From contig JAFIEK010000020.1 of NCBI GenBank assembly GCA_020832545.1, forward strand, positions 1 through 64,000: a stretch of DNA of 64,000 nucleotides, in the 5' to 3' direction. Under the pieces are notes generated by a model, which was not told the origin of the DNA, searched no databases, and worked only from the letters and a program-made list of their open reading frames with translations. The translations under genes were made by a program, and so were the position numbers. Each line of letters starts with the position of its first letter. Positions within the stretch are counted from its first letter, which is position 1. This document shows, one piece after another, positions 18,845 through 26,758 of this stretch. The DNA is from Pararhodobacter sp. (GTDB lineage: Bacteria; Pseudomonadota; Alphaproteobacteria; Rhodobacterales; Rhodobacteraceae).

Positions 18845-20848
18845 TTATTCGAACTCCATGATCACTTCGTCCACGGCCAGTGAGCCGCCGACGCTGGCGT
18901 TGATCTTGCGGACAATACTGCGGCGTTCGGCGCGCAGGATGTTTTCCATCTTCATCGCCTCGACGGTGCACAGCGCCTGTCCCTCGAACACCTCTTCGCC
19001 CTCAGCCACTGACAGCTTTACGATCAGGCCAGGCATGGGGCAAAGCAGCAGTTTCGACGTGTCGGGCGGCAGTTTTTCCGGCATCAATGCGGCGAGTCCG
19101 GCCTGATGCGGGGTGTGCACATGCACCTTCAGATCCGCACCGCGCAGCCGGATCCGGTAGCCGCCGGTGATGCGGCCCACCTTCAGGACCAAGGGTGCGC
19201 CATCGACCAGAAGTCGCGCCAGAGGCTGGCCGGGCGCCCAGTCAGACTCTACGCGCATGCTGTCGCCCCCGGCAAACACCACGGTCGCGCCCGCCTTGTC
19301 GGCGCGGATCGAAAGGGGCAGGTTCTGGCCCTGCAGGCTGACCACCCAATCATCGCCCACCTTGCGCTCATGATTGTCCATGCGCCCCGAAATCCGCGTG
19401 CGGCGGATCTCGGCCATCCGGTTCATCGCCGCCGCCGCTGCCGCCACCCGGCGCAAAACAGCATCTGACAGCGTCGCGCCCTGAAACCCGTCTGGGTATT
19501 CCTCGGCAATGAAAGCGGTGGTGATATCGCCCGAGACAAAGCGCGGATGGTCCATCACCGCCGAGCAGAAGGGCAGATTATGGCCGATCCCCTCAACCTC
19601 GAAGGTATCCAGCGCCAGTCGCATCTCCTCAATCGCCTCGGCACGGGTGGACCCCCAGGTGCAAAGCTTGGCGATCATCGGGTCATAATACATGCTGATC
19701 TCGCCGCCCTCGAACACGCCGGTATCGTTACGCACGACGCCGCCGGTGGCGGTGGTTCCCTCGGCAGGCGGGCGGTAGCGGGTCAGGCGGCCGATGGAGG
19801 GCAGGAAGTTGCGATACGGATCTTCGGCATAAAGGCGGCTTTCCATCGCCCAGCCCTTGATCTTCAGCTCATCCTGCGTGAAGGGCAGCTTTTCACCTGC
19901 CGCCACGCGGATCATCTGCTCCACCAGATCGACGCCGGTGATCAGCTCGGTCACCGGATGTTCCACCTGCAGGCGGGTGTTCATTTCCAGAAAGAAGAAA
20001 TCGCGGTTCCCGTCGACGATAAATTCCACAGTACCTGCGCTGGTGTATCCCACGGCTTTGGCCAAAGCGACAGCCTGTTCGCCCATCGCCTTGCGCGTCG
20101 CCTCGTCCAGAAACGGGCTGGGCGCTTCTTCGATGACTTTCTGGTTACGCCGCTGGATCGAGCATTCGCGCTCGAACAGATAGGTAGTGTTGCCGTGTTG
20201 GTCACCCAGCACCTGAATTTCGATATGCCGCGGCTGGGTGATGAACTTCTCTATGAAGATACGGTCATCACCGAAGCTCGAGGCGGCCTCGTTCTTTGAA
20301 GACTGAAACCCCTCGCGCGCCTCATCATCGTTCCAGGCGATGCGCATGCCCTTGCCGCCGCCGCCTGCCGAGGCCTTGATCATCACCGGATAGCCGACCT
20401 GGCGGCTGATCTTCACCGCGTCTTCGGCATCCGCGATCAGGCCCATATAGCCGGGCACCGTGTTTACCCCAGCCTCGGCCGCAAGCTTTTTCGAGGTGAT
20501 CTTGTCGCCCATCGCCTCGATCGCCTTTGACGGTGGGCCAATGAACACCACGCCTTCTTTCTCAAGCGCAGCGGCGAAATTCATGTTTTCCGACAGAAAC
20601 CCGTAGCCCGGATGCACCGCCTCGGCACCGGTAGTGCGCACCGCCGCCATGATCTTGTCGATCACGATATAGGACTGGTTGGCGGGCGCCGGGCCGATAT
20701 GCACGGCCTCATCAGCCATGCGCACATGCAGCGCGTTGCGGTCGGCATCGGAATAGACCGCAACCGTGGCAATGCCCATCTTGCGCGCCGACTTGATCAC
20801 CCGGCACGCAATCTCGCCACGGTTGGCGATCAGGATCTTCTTGAACAT
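18845..20848 (-). CDS. pccA: Propionyl-CoA carboxylase alpha subunit (biotin carboxylase plus biotin carrier)
   Basis: A 667-residue protein with a biotin carboxylase module (starts MFKKILIANRGEIACRV; ATP-grasp glycine loop KASAGGGGKGMRI; MNTRLQVEHPVTE), a linker region, and a C-terminal biotinyl carrier with VEAMKMEN, where Lys633 is the biotinylation site. It carboxylates biotin with bicarbonate and ATP, then passes CO2 to the PccB subunit to make methylmalonyl-CoA. The ATG at 20848 matches the conserved N-terminus and follows a GGGGAGA site. The same-strand genes between it and pccB suggest a common transcript, though long gaps there leave room for internal promoters. Confidence 0.96.
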   Translation of the reverse strand: MFKKILIANRGEIACRVIKSARKMGIATVAVYSDADRNALHVRMADEAVHIGPAPANQSYIVIDKIMAAVRTTGAEAVHPGYGFLSENMNFAAALEKEGVVFIGPPSKAIEAMGDKITSKKLAAEAGVNTVPGYMGLIADAEDAVKISRQVGYPVMIKASAGGGGKGMRIAWNDDEAREGFQSSKNEAASSFGDDRIFIEKFITQPRHIEIQVLGDQHGNTTYLFERECSIQRRNQKVIEEAPSPFLDEATRKAMGEQAVALAKAVGYTSAGTVEFIVDGNRDFFFLEMNTRLQVEHPVTELITGVDLVEQMIRVAAGEKLPFTQDELKIKGWAMESRLYAEDPYRNFLPSIGRLTRYRPPAEGTTATGGVVRNDTGVFEGGEISMYYDPMIAKLCTWGSTRAEAIEEMRLALDTFEVEGIGHNLPFCSAVMDHPRFVSGDITTAFIAEEYPDGFQGATLSDAVLRRVAAAAAAMNRMAEIRRTRISGRMDNHERKVGDDWVVSLQGQNLPLSIRADKAGATVVFAGGDSMRVESDWAPGQPLARLLVDGAPLVLKVGRITGGYRIRLRGADLKVHVHTPHQAGLAALMPEKLPPDTSKLLLCPMPGLIVKLSVAEGEEVFEGQALCTVEAMKMENILRAERRSIVRKINASVGGSLAVDEVIMEFE

Positions 20849-20983
20849 TCTCTCTCCCCTGGCCCGGGCGGGCCGCTCATTCAACGGATATGAAAAGCCG
20901 CCCGTGCCCCAAGGGGGCCGGACGGCATACCAGATTTCGGATGGCCAGTTTTCAGGTGGCCAGAATACAGGTGGACGCCACGA

Positions 20984-21190
20984 TCAGCGGCGGCAGCGGT
21001 GCGGATACATCTGACAGAACACCACGTTGCCACCCGCGCCGACAGCCGCGCCGACGACCGGATCGCCGCCAAGGACGGCACCGCCGACAGCACCGGCACC
21101 GCCGCCAATAAGCGCCTGTTCACCGGGGTTGTTGCCGCAGGCGGCGAGAACTGCGACGGCAGCAAGCGGGAGGGTGAGGGATTTCCACAT
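20984..21190 (-). CDS. Small glycine-zipper lipoprotein
   Basis: A 68-residue protein beginning MWKSLTLPLAAVAVLAACGN, a signal peptide and lipobox (VLAAC). The mature part is a glycine-zipper-like segment (LIGGGAGAVGGAVLGG and VVGAAVGAGGN) that could insert into or line a membrane. It ends with FCQMYPHRCRR, which has two Cys. Such short lipoproteins are frequent in Rhodobacteraceae and have no settled function. It lies between pccA and a conserved hypothetical gene on the same strand. Confidence 0.75.
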   Translation of the reverse strand: MWKSLTLPLAAVAVLAACGNNPGEQALIGGGAGAVGGAVLGGDPVVGAAVGAGGNVVFCQMYPHRCRR

Positions 21191-21278
21191 GGCTTCAGGA
21201 CTCCGTTGTTGCGTTTGATTACCAAACGCCCCCGGGTCTGACAGGTTCCGAAACCGCGCCGAATCAAGGCCGCGCGCA

Positions 21279-21668
21279 TCACAGATCATCCTCGTCGTCG
21301 TCCCAGTCCAACGCCTCGTCATCACCCAAGAAAACCTCAGGAAAGCTCACCTGCGCGATTGCCGGGTTGATGCGCAGCAACGCCTCATAGCTTTTGGGGT
21401 CGAAGGGTTGCTCGGCCGGAACCACCTCGCGCCCGAAGAGCCACGACAAGCGCCCGGCATCAAGATTGCCACGCTCGAACGGTTCCTCGCCAAAGTGTTT
21501 CCACAACGCGGCCATGAACGCGCTGTCGGCGCGCCGGTCGGCGGGGCGACGGTCGGGGTAGCGCTTGCGCGAAATCAGTGGCGTGGCCCCGTCCTTGTTG
21601 CCGCGCCGGATAACAAATTGGAAATCGGTGCCGGGCAGCCGCCCGGGAAAGCCGCGGTGCTTCAGCAT
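21279..21668 (-). CDS. Conserved hypothetical protein with acidic C-terminus
   Basis: A 129-residue soluble protein from the ATG at 21668 (begins MLKHRGFPGRLPGTDFQFVI). It has no signal peptide or membrane segment. The middle is rich in charged residues (ISRKRYPDRRPADRRADSAF) and the end is strongly acidic (GDDEALDWDDDEDDL). I do not recognise a family. Its position inside the pcc gene run suggests cotranscription and perhaps a role linked to propionyl-CoA carboxylase, but nothing in the sequence shows this directly. An upstream in-frame start at 21725 is possible but less likely. Confidence 0.6.
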   Translation of the reverse strand: MLKHRGFPGRLPGTDFQFVIRRGNKDGATPLISRKRYPDRRPADRRADSAFMAALWKHFGEEPFERGNLDAGRLSWLFGREVVPAEQPFDPKSYEALLRINPAIAQVSFPEVFLGDDEALDWDDDEDDL

Positions 21669-21758
21669 GGGGCACACCCCCCGCTGGAAACCGCAGACAC
21701 GCGAACAGGCAGGGCGGTCCACCACCCTGCCTGAACGGTCACATCACGCTGAAAGCGA

Positions 21759-21908
21759 TCAGCGGTATTTTGAGCTCGAAACCGGCTCCTGATAGATGGG
21801 CTGAACCGGCTCGACGATGGTGAATTCTTCCTGGCGGTTCTGGTTACAGCCAGCAAGAACAGCCAGGCTGAACGCGGCCACGACTGCGGTGGTAAGGGTC
21901 TTGGACAT
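21759..21908 (-). CDS. Very small lipoprotein
   Basis: A 49-residue precursor beginning MSKTLTTAVVAAFSLAVLAG, with lipobox VLAGC, leaving a mature lipopeptide of about 29 residues (starts CNQNRQEEF, ends SSSKYR). The ATG at 21908 follows AGGAG at ideal spacing, which supports translation. The function is unknown. It is one of two short lipoproteins between pccB and pccA. Confidence 0.7.
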   Translation of the reverse strand: MSKTLTTAVVAAFSLAVLAGCNQNRQEEFTIVEPVQPIYQEPVSSSKYR

Positions 21909-22134
21909 TGAGGTCTCCTGCTCTCTTCGTTCCCCGGACGCGGCGTGCAAACGACCCGCCGGATGCTTTGCTTCGCACATGTCAGGCCGACAGCGCTGAA
22001 GCGGACATTACCGCATATCAGGGGGTTACGCCAGTTTATTGCGCGAATCCCTACCGTCGAATCGGCCCCCTGTGGCAAGCCGGCATCAACCGGCGCAGCA
22101 ACTTTTCCTTTGGCAACAATATCTAGCGACAGCA

Positions 22135-22521
22135 TCAAAACTCGCTCCATATGCAGTCATCCCCATCGATGCCGAAGCCTTCAAAAAACTGGACGATCTC
22201 AGCGTTCATGACGCCAAACTCTGATGGCTCTGACGCGAACGAGATCACCAGTTCCGCCCAACCGGGGCGCAGCGCCCGCTGCACGGGCAGGGCGAAGTCA
22301 CGGCACAGCAACAGCATGTCATCAAGCATTACCCCATCCGCCCCCCCCGGTGCGGCGATGGTGGGCACGATGAAGCGGAAACGCCCTGTCTCCGCCTCAT
22401 CTTCCCATAACACCTCTTGCAACGTGACCTCCAGCCCGGACGGCAGAACCAGCAGGTCATCGGCCGCAAGCGGCATGGCCAGCAGGCAAAAGGTGACGGG
22501 CAAGGCACGGTGCAGAGGCAT
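22135..22521 (-). CDS. Secreted DUF6497-like protein
   Basis: A 128-residue protein starting [20 protein letters not shown], a probable signal peptide cleaved before DDLLVLPSG. The mature protein is acidic and contains VTLQEVLWEDE, FRFIVPTIA and LVISFASEPSEFG. It resembles a short secreted family seen beside pccB in related bacteria (DUF6497 as best I can tell). The start overlaps the pccB stop in TGATG, so it is translationally coupled to pccB. A periplasmic role is likely, although the link to a cytoplasmic carboxylase is unexplained. Confidence 0.65.
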   Translation of the reverse strand: MPLHRALPVTFCLLAMPLAADDLLVLPSGLEVTLQEVLWEDEAETGRFRFIVPTIAAPGGADGVMLDDMLLLCRDFALPVQRALRPGWAELVISFASEPSEFGVMNAEIVQFFEGFGIDGDDCIWSEF

Positions 22522-24053
22522 CACAGCGGGATGTTGTCGTGCTTTTTCCATGGGTTCGTCAGCTTCTTGTTGCGCAGGCTGGCAAAGGCCCGGCACACGC
22601 GTTTGCGGGTCGAATGCGGCATGATCACTTCGTCGATGAAGCCCTTCTCAGCAGCCACAAACGGGTTGGCGAAACGGTCTTCATAGTCCTTGGTGCGCGC
22701 GGCGATCTTGTCCTTGTCGTCCAGTTCACTGCGATACAGGATCTCTACCGCCCCCTTGGCCCCCATCACCGCGATCTCGGCGGTGGGCCAGGCATAGTTG
22801 AAATCGCCGCGCAGATGCTTGGATGCCATCACGTCATAAGCCCCGCCATAGGCCTTGCGGGTGATGACCGTGACCTTGGGCACCGTCGCCTCGCCATAAG
22901 CAAAGAGTAGCTTTGCGCCATGTTTGATGACACCGCCATATTCCTGCCCCGTGCCCGGCAGGAAGCCCGGCACATCGACAAAGGTCAGGATCGGAATTTC
23001 GAACGCATCACAGAACCGCACAAAGCGCGCGGCCTTGCGCGAGCTGTCAATATCCAGACAACCCGCCAGCACCATTGGCTGGTTGGCCACCACGCCCACC
23101 GTGCGCCCCTCCAGCCGGATAAAGCCGGTGATGATGTTCTTGGCAAAATCGGCCTGAATTTCATAGAAATCCCCCTCATCCCCGACCTTCAGGATCAGCT
23201 CTTTCATGTCATAGGGCGTGTTGGGGTGATCGGGGATCAGCGTGTCCAGACTGTGGTCGATTCGCGCGGGATCATCGAAGAACGGCCGCACAGGCGGCTT
23301 GTCGCGGTTGTTGAGCGGCAGAAAGTCAACCAGCCGCCGCACTTCGATCAGCGCCTCGACATCGTTTTCAAACGCGCCGTCAGCGACCGAGCTTTTCTTT
23401 GTATGGGTCGAGGCCCCGCCCAGCTCTTCCGCCGTGACGATCTCATTGGTGACGGTTTTCACCACATCGGGGCCAGTTACGAACATGTAGCTGGAATCGC
23501 GCACCATGAAGATGAAATCGGTCATCGCGGGGCTGTAGACCGCGCCACCCGCGCAGGGGCCCATGATCACCGAGATCTGCGGCACAACGCCCGAGGCCAT
23601 GATATTGCGCTGGAACACGTCGGCATAGCCCGCAAGGCTGGCCACCCCCTCCTGAATGCGTGCACCACCGGAATCGTTGAGGCCGATCACCGGCGCGCCA
23701 TTCTGGATCGCCATGTCCATGATCTTGCAGATCTTCTGCGCATGGGTTTCCGACAGCGAGCCGCCAAAGACGGTAAAATCCTGACTGAAGACATAGACCT
23801 GGCGGCCGTTCACCGTGCCCCAGCCGGTGACAACGCCATCGCCATACGGGCGATCCTGCTCCATACCGAAATCGGTGCAGCGGTGCGCCACAAACATGTC
23901 GAACTCTTCGAACGACCCCTCGTCGAGCAAAAGCTCAATCCGCTCGCGTGCGGTCAGCTTGCCTTTGGCGTGCTGCGCGTCAATGCGGCGCTGGCCACCC
24001 CCCAGACGCGCGATCTGACGGCGGCCTTCGAGTTCGTTCAGAATATCCTTCAT
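22521..24053 (-). CDS. pccB: Propionyl-CoA carboxylase beta subunit (carboxyltransferase)
   Basis: A 510-residue biotin-dependent carboxyltransferase that moves the carboxyl group from carboxybiotin on PccA to propionyl-CoA. It shows the paired crotonase-like halves of the family: [28 protein letters not shown] and [12 protein letters not shown] in the N half, and [27 protein letters not shown] and [10 protein letters not shown] in the C half. The ATG at 24053 follows GGAGGGG and fits the family N-terminus ([12 protein letters not shown]). It heads the minus-strand run towards pccA. The region just upstream carries TTTGCAAA-type repeats matching a PccR operator, so it is expected to be induced on propionate. 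Confidence 0.97.
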   Translation of the reverse strand: MKDILNELEGRRQIARLGGGQRRIDAQHAKGKLTARERIELLLDEGSFEEFDMFVAHRCTDFGMEQDRPYGDGVVTGWGTVNGRQVYVFSQDFTVFGGSLSETHAQKICKIMDMAIQNGAPVIGLNDSGGARIQEGVASLAGYADVFQRNIMASGVVPQISVIMGPCAGGAVYSPAMTDFIFMVRDSSYMFVTGPDVVKTVTNEIVTAEELGGASTHTKKSSVADGAFENDVEALIEVRRLVDFLPLNNRDKPPVRPFFDDPARIDHSLDTLIPDHPNTPYDMKELILKVGDEGDFYEIQADFAKNIITGFIRLEGRTVGVVANQPMVLAGCLDIDSSRKAARFVRFCDAFEIPILTFVDVPGFLPGTGQEYGGVIKHGAKLLFAYGEATVPKVTVITRKAYGGAYDVMASKHLRGDFNYAWPTAEIAVMGAKGAVEILYRSELDDKDKIAARTKDYEDRFANPFVAAEKGFIDEVIMPHSTRKRVCRAFASLRNKKLTNPWKKHDNIPL

Positions 24054-24122
24054 GGGCCCCTCCACGGATTTGGCCCGCAAAATAAGCCGATGGCACGCTG
24101 AGGGAAAGCACAATCCGGAAAA

Positions 24123-24170
24123 TTTGCAAACTACTCTGCAAAAACATTTTGCTAATTGAATACTTGCAAA
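24123..24170. promoter_or_regulatory. ScfR/PccR operator cluster upstream of pccB
   Basis: TTTGCAAA (24123-24130) and TCTGCAAA (24135-24142) are separated by exactly four bases, matching the TTTGCAAA-X4-TTTGCAAA site that I recall being reported for Rhodobacter sphaeroides PccR. Two weaker half sites follow, TTTGCTAA (24148-24155) and CTTGCAAA (24163-24170). The cluster lies 70-117 bases upstream of the pccB start, an AT-rich patch in a GC-rich region, suitable for an operator and promoter. Confidence 0.8.
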
Positions 24171-24213
24171 CTAAGCGCAGCTTGATACCAGCGCCCCGCG
24201 AGGCAGAACCTGC

Positions 24214-25221
24214 TTACAGCCGCACCAGTTGCTTGCCGAAATTGCGCCCCTGCATCATCCTCACAAAGGCCTCGGGTGCGCGCTCCAGCCCCTCCAGCAC
24301 ATCCTCGCGGTACAACAGCTTACCGTCGCGCCACAACCGGGCGATCTGCGCCATCGCCGCTTCGCGCTGGTGCCACCAATCAAACACCACCAGCCCCTGC
24401 ACCCGCGCCCGCGTCACAATCAGCCGGGCCGAGGCGCGCAGGCCGATATCCTCTTCAGCGGCCTTGTCGACCACGGCGATGCGGCCACAGATGATCACCC
24501 GCGCATGGGTGGCAAGCTGCGCCAGAACCGTGTCATGGATCACGCCGCCGGTATTATCAAAAAACACATGCACCCCGTCCGGGCAGGCCGCGCGCAGATC
24601 CGCGGCCAGCGTGGGGCTGCGATGGCTGACCGCGGCGTCATAGCCAATGTCGCGGCAATGGGCCAGTTTCTCATCGCTGCCGGCAATCGCCACCACCCGC
24701 GCGCCCATCGCCTTGGCGATCTGGCCCGCCACCTGCCCCACCGCGCCGGATGCCGCCGAGATCACCACCGTGTCACCCGGCAACGGGCGTCCGATCTCGG
24801 TCAGGCCGGTCCAGGCGGTCAGGCCGGGCATACCCAGCCACGACAGCGTGGCCTGTTCCGGCACGCCTTCGGGCACGCGGTTGACGCGCGCCGCGCCGGG
24901 CAGGTCCGGGGTCAGAACGGCATGATCCTGCCAGCCCATGCCCATCGCCTCGGCCAGATCGCCGGGCTTCCACTCAGGGTGGTTGGACGCGATCACCTCA
25001 CCGACGCCGCCGCCCTGCATCACCTCACCGGGCTGAACCCCGGCGGCATAGTTTGCGGCGGGGCTGATGCGGCCGCGCATATAGGGGTCCATCGACAGCC
25101 AGCGCAGCTTGACCAGAATCTGTCCCGGGCCGGGCTGCGGCATCGGGCTTTCCGCCAGCCGCCAGCAGGCTTCAGTCGCAGGGCCATCCGGGTAGTGATC
25201 AAGCAACCATCGCCGGTTCAT
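24214..25221 (-). CDS. NADP-dependent medium-chain oxidoreductase (YncB/CurA-like)
   Basis: A 335-residue zinc-independent medium-chain reductase. Features include MDPYMRGRISPAANYA, the nucleotide-binding loop ISAASGAVGQVAGQIAK and VFFDNTGG. This subgroup reduces the double bond of alpha,beta-unsaturated ketones or aldehydes with NADPH. The ATG at 25221 follows AGGAGG. It is between pccB and the divergent efflux gene; its end is 43 bases from the TTTGCAAA cluster, so readthrough into pccB is possible. The physiological substrate is unknown. Confidence 0.85.
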   Translation of the reverse strand: MNRRWLLDHYPDGPATEACWRLAESPMPQPGPGQILVKLRWLSMDPYMRGRISPAANYAAGVQPGEVMQGGGVGEVIASNHPEWKPGDLAEAMGMGWQDHAVLTPDLPGAARVNRVPEGVPEQATLSWLGMPGLTAWTGLTEIGRPLPGDTVVISAASGAVGQVAGQIAKAMGARVVAIAGSDEKLAHCRDIGYDAAVSHRSPTLAADLRAACPDGVHVFFDNTGGVIHDTVLAQLATHARVIICGRIAVVDKAAEEDIGLRASARLIVTRARVQGLVVFDWWHQREAAMAQIARLWRDGKLLYREDVLEGLERAPEAFVRMMQGRNFGKQLVRL

Positions 25222-25466
25222 GCCATTCCTCCTGATCGTGGTGACAAACGCCCGAAGACGCCGATTTGCCCCCAGACTGCCGCCCCACACGGGCGGGCAC
25301 AACCCCCCCGGCTCTCCCACCGCTTCGCCCGTTTGCCTGCCCCTTGCGCCCGGCCGGAACCCTGCCCGGCGGCGCCGTCCTTTGGCCGCAAGCACACGGG
25401 ATAATTCGCGACCGGCATGCACCGCCTCTGGACTTCCCCATCACCCAAAACTACACCTGTGAAGTT

Positions 25467-26678
25467 ATGACGCAGCGCCCAAGCCGGTTTCTTGACCGCA
25501 CCTCGCCCCCGCATATCGCCACGCTGATCCTGATTGCGGGACTGTCAGCGCTGTCGATGAATATCTTCCTGCCCTCGCTGCCTGGCATGGCTGAATATTT
25601 TGCCGTGGATTACGGGGTGATGCAGTTATCTGTGTCGCTCTATCTGGCGGTCAGCGCCGTCTTGCAGGTGCTCATCGGCCCGCTGTCAGACCGCTATGGG
25701 CGCCGCAATGTTCTGCTGATCGCCATGGGCCTCTTTGTTCTGGCCAGCATCGGCACGCTTCTGGCACCCACGGCCGAGGCCTTCTTGCTGTTTCGGATGG
25801 CACAGGCGGTGATCGCCACGGCCATGGCGCTCAGCCGGGCCGTGGTGCGCGACATGGTGGATGAGGCACAGGCGGCCTCGATGCTGGGCTATGTGACCAT
25901 GGGCATGGCGATCGTACCCATGGTGGGCCCAGTCATCGGCGGTGTTCTGGACGAAATACTGGGCTGGCAGGCCAACTTTGCCATGTTGCTGGTGCTCGGT
26001 GTTCTGGTCATGGGGCTGACCTGGGCCGATCTGGGCGAAACCGCCAACACCCGGCCCGCAAGCCTGATGGCCCAGATCCGCGACTACCCCGAGCTTTTCG
26101 CCTCGCCCCGCTTCTGGGGCTATGTGCTGTCGTCCAGCTTCGCATCTGGGGTGTTCTTCGCCTTTCTGGGCGGTGCGCCGTTTGTTGGCACGGTCATTTA
26201 CGGGCTCGGCCCTACGGTGCTGGGCGCGTATTTTGGCATCACCGCGCTGGGGTATGGGGCGGGAAATTTTCTGTCCGGGCGCTATTCGGTGCGGATGGGC
26301 GTAAACCGGATGATCCTGACCGGGGCCGTGATTACGCTGGCCGGGCTGGTGTTGCAGGCTGTACTTTTACTGGCCGATCTGGCACCGGCCTGGGTTTTCT
26401 TTTCGTGTTTCTTCTTTGTCGGCATCGGCAATGGCATGGTGCTGCCCAATGCCACCGCAGGCATGTTGTCGGTGCGGCCCCATCTGGCGGGCACGGCCTC
26501 GGGGCTGGGGGGGGCGATCATGATCGGCGGCGGGGCTGCCCTGTCAGCGTTGGCAGGGCTTTTGTTGGTTCCCGGCGCAGGGGCCTGGCCGCTGGTGCTG
26601 ATCATGGTGTGCAGCGCCACCGCCTCATTGCTGTCCATTCTGGGCGTGCTTTACCGCGAGCGTCACATCCGCAGCTGA
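25467..26678 (+). CDS. MFS efflux protein, Bcr/CflA family
   Basis: A 403-residue membrane protein with about twelve helices of the major facilitator superfamily. The N-terminal part has IFLPSLPGMAEYF in helix 1 and the loop 2-3 signature GPLSDRYGRRNVLL, as in the Bcr/CflA drug-export group. The likely role is proton-driven efflux of a small toxic compound. It starts at 25467 with a weak ribosome-binding site. The pccR gene begins 80 bases downstream on the same strand, but the TTTGCAAA sites between them suggest pccR has its own promoter. Confidence 0.85.
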   Translation: MTQRPSRFLDRTSPPHIATLILIAGLSALSMNIFLPSLPGMAEYFAVDYGVMQLSVSLYLAVSAVLQVLIGPLSDRYGRRNVLLIAMGLFVLASIGTLLAPTAEAFLLFRMAQAVIATAMALSRAVVRDMVDEAQAASMLGYVTMGMAIVPMVGPVIGGVLDEILGWQANFAMLLVLGVLVMGLTWADLGETANTRPASLMAQIRDYPELFASPRFWGYVLSSSFASGVFFAFLGGAPFVGTVIYGLGPTVLGAYFGITALGYGAGNFLSGRYSVRMGVNRMILTGAVITLAGLVLQAVLLLADLAPAWVFFSCFFFVGIGNGMVLPNATAGMLSVRPHLAGTASGLGGAIMIGGGAALSALAGLLLVPGAGAWPLVLIMVCSATASLLSILGVLYRERHIRS

Positions 26679-26716
26679 AATGGCCTGGCGCAGCTGAAAA
26701 GGCTTGGCAGCGCGGC

Positions 26717-26745
26717 TTTGCAAAGTTACCAGTAGATGTTGCAAA
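26717..26745. promoter_or_regulatory. Probable PccR autoregulatory site
   Basis: A perfect TTTGCAAA (26717-26724, inside the palindrome CTTTGCAAAG) and GTTGCAAA (26738-26745) lie 13 bases apart, about two helical turns between centres, ending 13 bases before the pccR ATG. The half sites match those upstream of pccB, though the spacing is larger. This position would allow PccR to repress or modulate its own gene. Confidence 0.7.
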
Positions 26746-26758
26746 GCGAGAGGGAGCC

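Noticed and set aside
26405-26758. A long in-frame N-terminal extension of PccR
   Set aside because: It overlaps the efflux gene coding sequence and includes the TTTGCAAA sites; the HTH domain begins at the 26759 ATG, which has a good ribosome-binding site.
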